A stretch of 64,000 nucleotides of DNA from contig CM067086.1 in NCBI GenBank assembly GCA_034008185.1, positions 34,989,007 to 35,053,006 on the forward strand, in the 5' to 3' direction. This stretch comes from Gorsachius magnificus (Eukaryota; Chordata; Aves; Pelecaniformes; Ardeidae). Positions 63,649 through 64,000 of the stretch are shown piece by piece. The translations under genes and the position numbers were made by a program. Under the pieces are notes generated by a model, which worked only from the letters and a program-made list of their open reading frames with translations, was not told the origin of the DNA and searched no databases. How positions within the stretch are numbered: the first letter of the stretch is position 1; each line of letters begins with the position of its first letter.

Positions 63649-63770
63649 CTTGCTACCATTTCCTTTTCCTTATTTGATGCATATCCACTGCTACTGAGTG
63701 TTTTTGTTGGAGAAGACAGGAAGTAGAGGCAGTGATTTGTAAAGTACTGATCAACTAATGGTAAAAGAAC
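63649..63770 (-). CDS. RYR3: RYR3 exon E1 (122 nt)
   Basis: Starts in phase 0 with [13 protein letters not shown] and ends in KEKEMVA plus AG of a split Ser codon. Acceptor TTCTTAG, donor GTAAGT. This is the cytoplasmic helical region; the family has the near-identical [13 protein letters not shown]. The upstream intron (63771 to about 63987) shows nothing notable. The downstream intron (61423-63648) contains only a GAAAT microsatellite and AT-rich sequence. Confidence 0.93.
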
Positions 63771-63986
63771 CTAAGAAATACAGATACAAAATGTATTTTT
63801 CACAGAGCACAATGGTAAATGTAGCAACAATGCTCTGATTGGTCAAAGTTCATTCAAAGAATTTTAGAAGTTCTGTAACAGCTGTATTTTCTCATTTCAG
63901 ACACAAAGTCATATAAATTAAAACCTTAAAACTTACAATTTTACTTAAAAGTTATGTAAATAATAAACAGAGTTACACAGATCTAC

Positions 63987-64000
63987 CTGTTTTGGACTTA
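63987..64000 (-). other. RYR3: possible end of the exon upstream of E1
   Basis: On the minus strand the first 14 bases of the window are followed by GTAGAT after CCAAAACAG, which looks like a splice donor. A phase-0 end would read SPKQ before VLLPLV. Too little sequence is present to confirm, and I do not firmly recall this junction in the family. Confidence 0.3.

Overview
This is a 64 kb piece of a vertebrate, almost certainly avian, chromosome. Essentially all of it lies inside one gene on the minus strand: the ryanodine receptor type 3 gene (RYR3), an intracellular Ca2+-release channel. The avian assignment rests on the dominance of CR1 LINEs (tail made of ATTCTATG-type repeats, reverse transcriptase with an FADD active site) and on an LTR fragment that looks like a bird ERVL-type element. 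The species is not determined.

Reading the minus strand from 63770 down to 1, I find 39 coding exons (called E1 to E39 here, 5' to 3'), the last cut by the window start. All have AG acceptors and GT donors, except one GC donor after E34. Exon lengths add to 5,327 nt, giving an unbroken frame of 1,775 codons plus 2 nt with every junction in phase. The reading matches RYR3 rather than RYR1 or RYR2 at several places recalled from the family: the AMQVK microexon, the LIVRERG segment, and the region beginning VTEEPLDE.

In order of the protein: E1-E10 (63770-46304) encode the cytoplasmic helical part of the large central region. E11 is a 15-nt microexon equivalent to the RyR1 alternatively spliced region ASI. 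E12-E15 lead to the calmodulin-binding segment. E16-E23 include two short Glu-rich linkers. E24 is an 18-nt microexon equivalent to RyR1 ASII. E25-E29 form the core solenoid that carries the two Ca2+-activation glutamates. E30 is a giant 1,316-nt exon with the EF-hand pair, the region before the pore domain, the acidic divergent region and a hydrophobic stretch. E31-E32 are a charged linker. E33-E39 enter the transmembrane domain (S1, S2, start of S3). The pore, the last helices and the 3' end lie beyond position 1; the N-terminal half lies beyond 64000.

The introns hold eight young CR1 copies, in both orientations. The best (20115-21867) keeps most of its reverse transcriptase and is stopped by one apparent CpG-decay nonsense codon. 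There is also a much older CR1 relic (about 13170-13900), an LTR fragment (6150-6524), several exact short tandem duplications, microsatellites, and an unexplained 160-bp sequence present twice around E3/E4. The most interesting items are the microexons: the ASI-type exon with four copies of a pyrimidine-rich motif just upstream, and an unassigned 21/18-nt in-frame candidate microexon at 43449-43469 in the same intron interval. No tRNA, rRNA, CRISPR or independent protein-coding gene was recognised.
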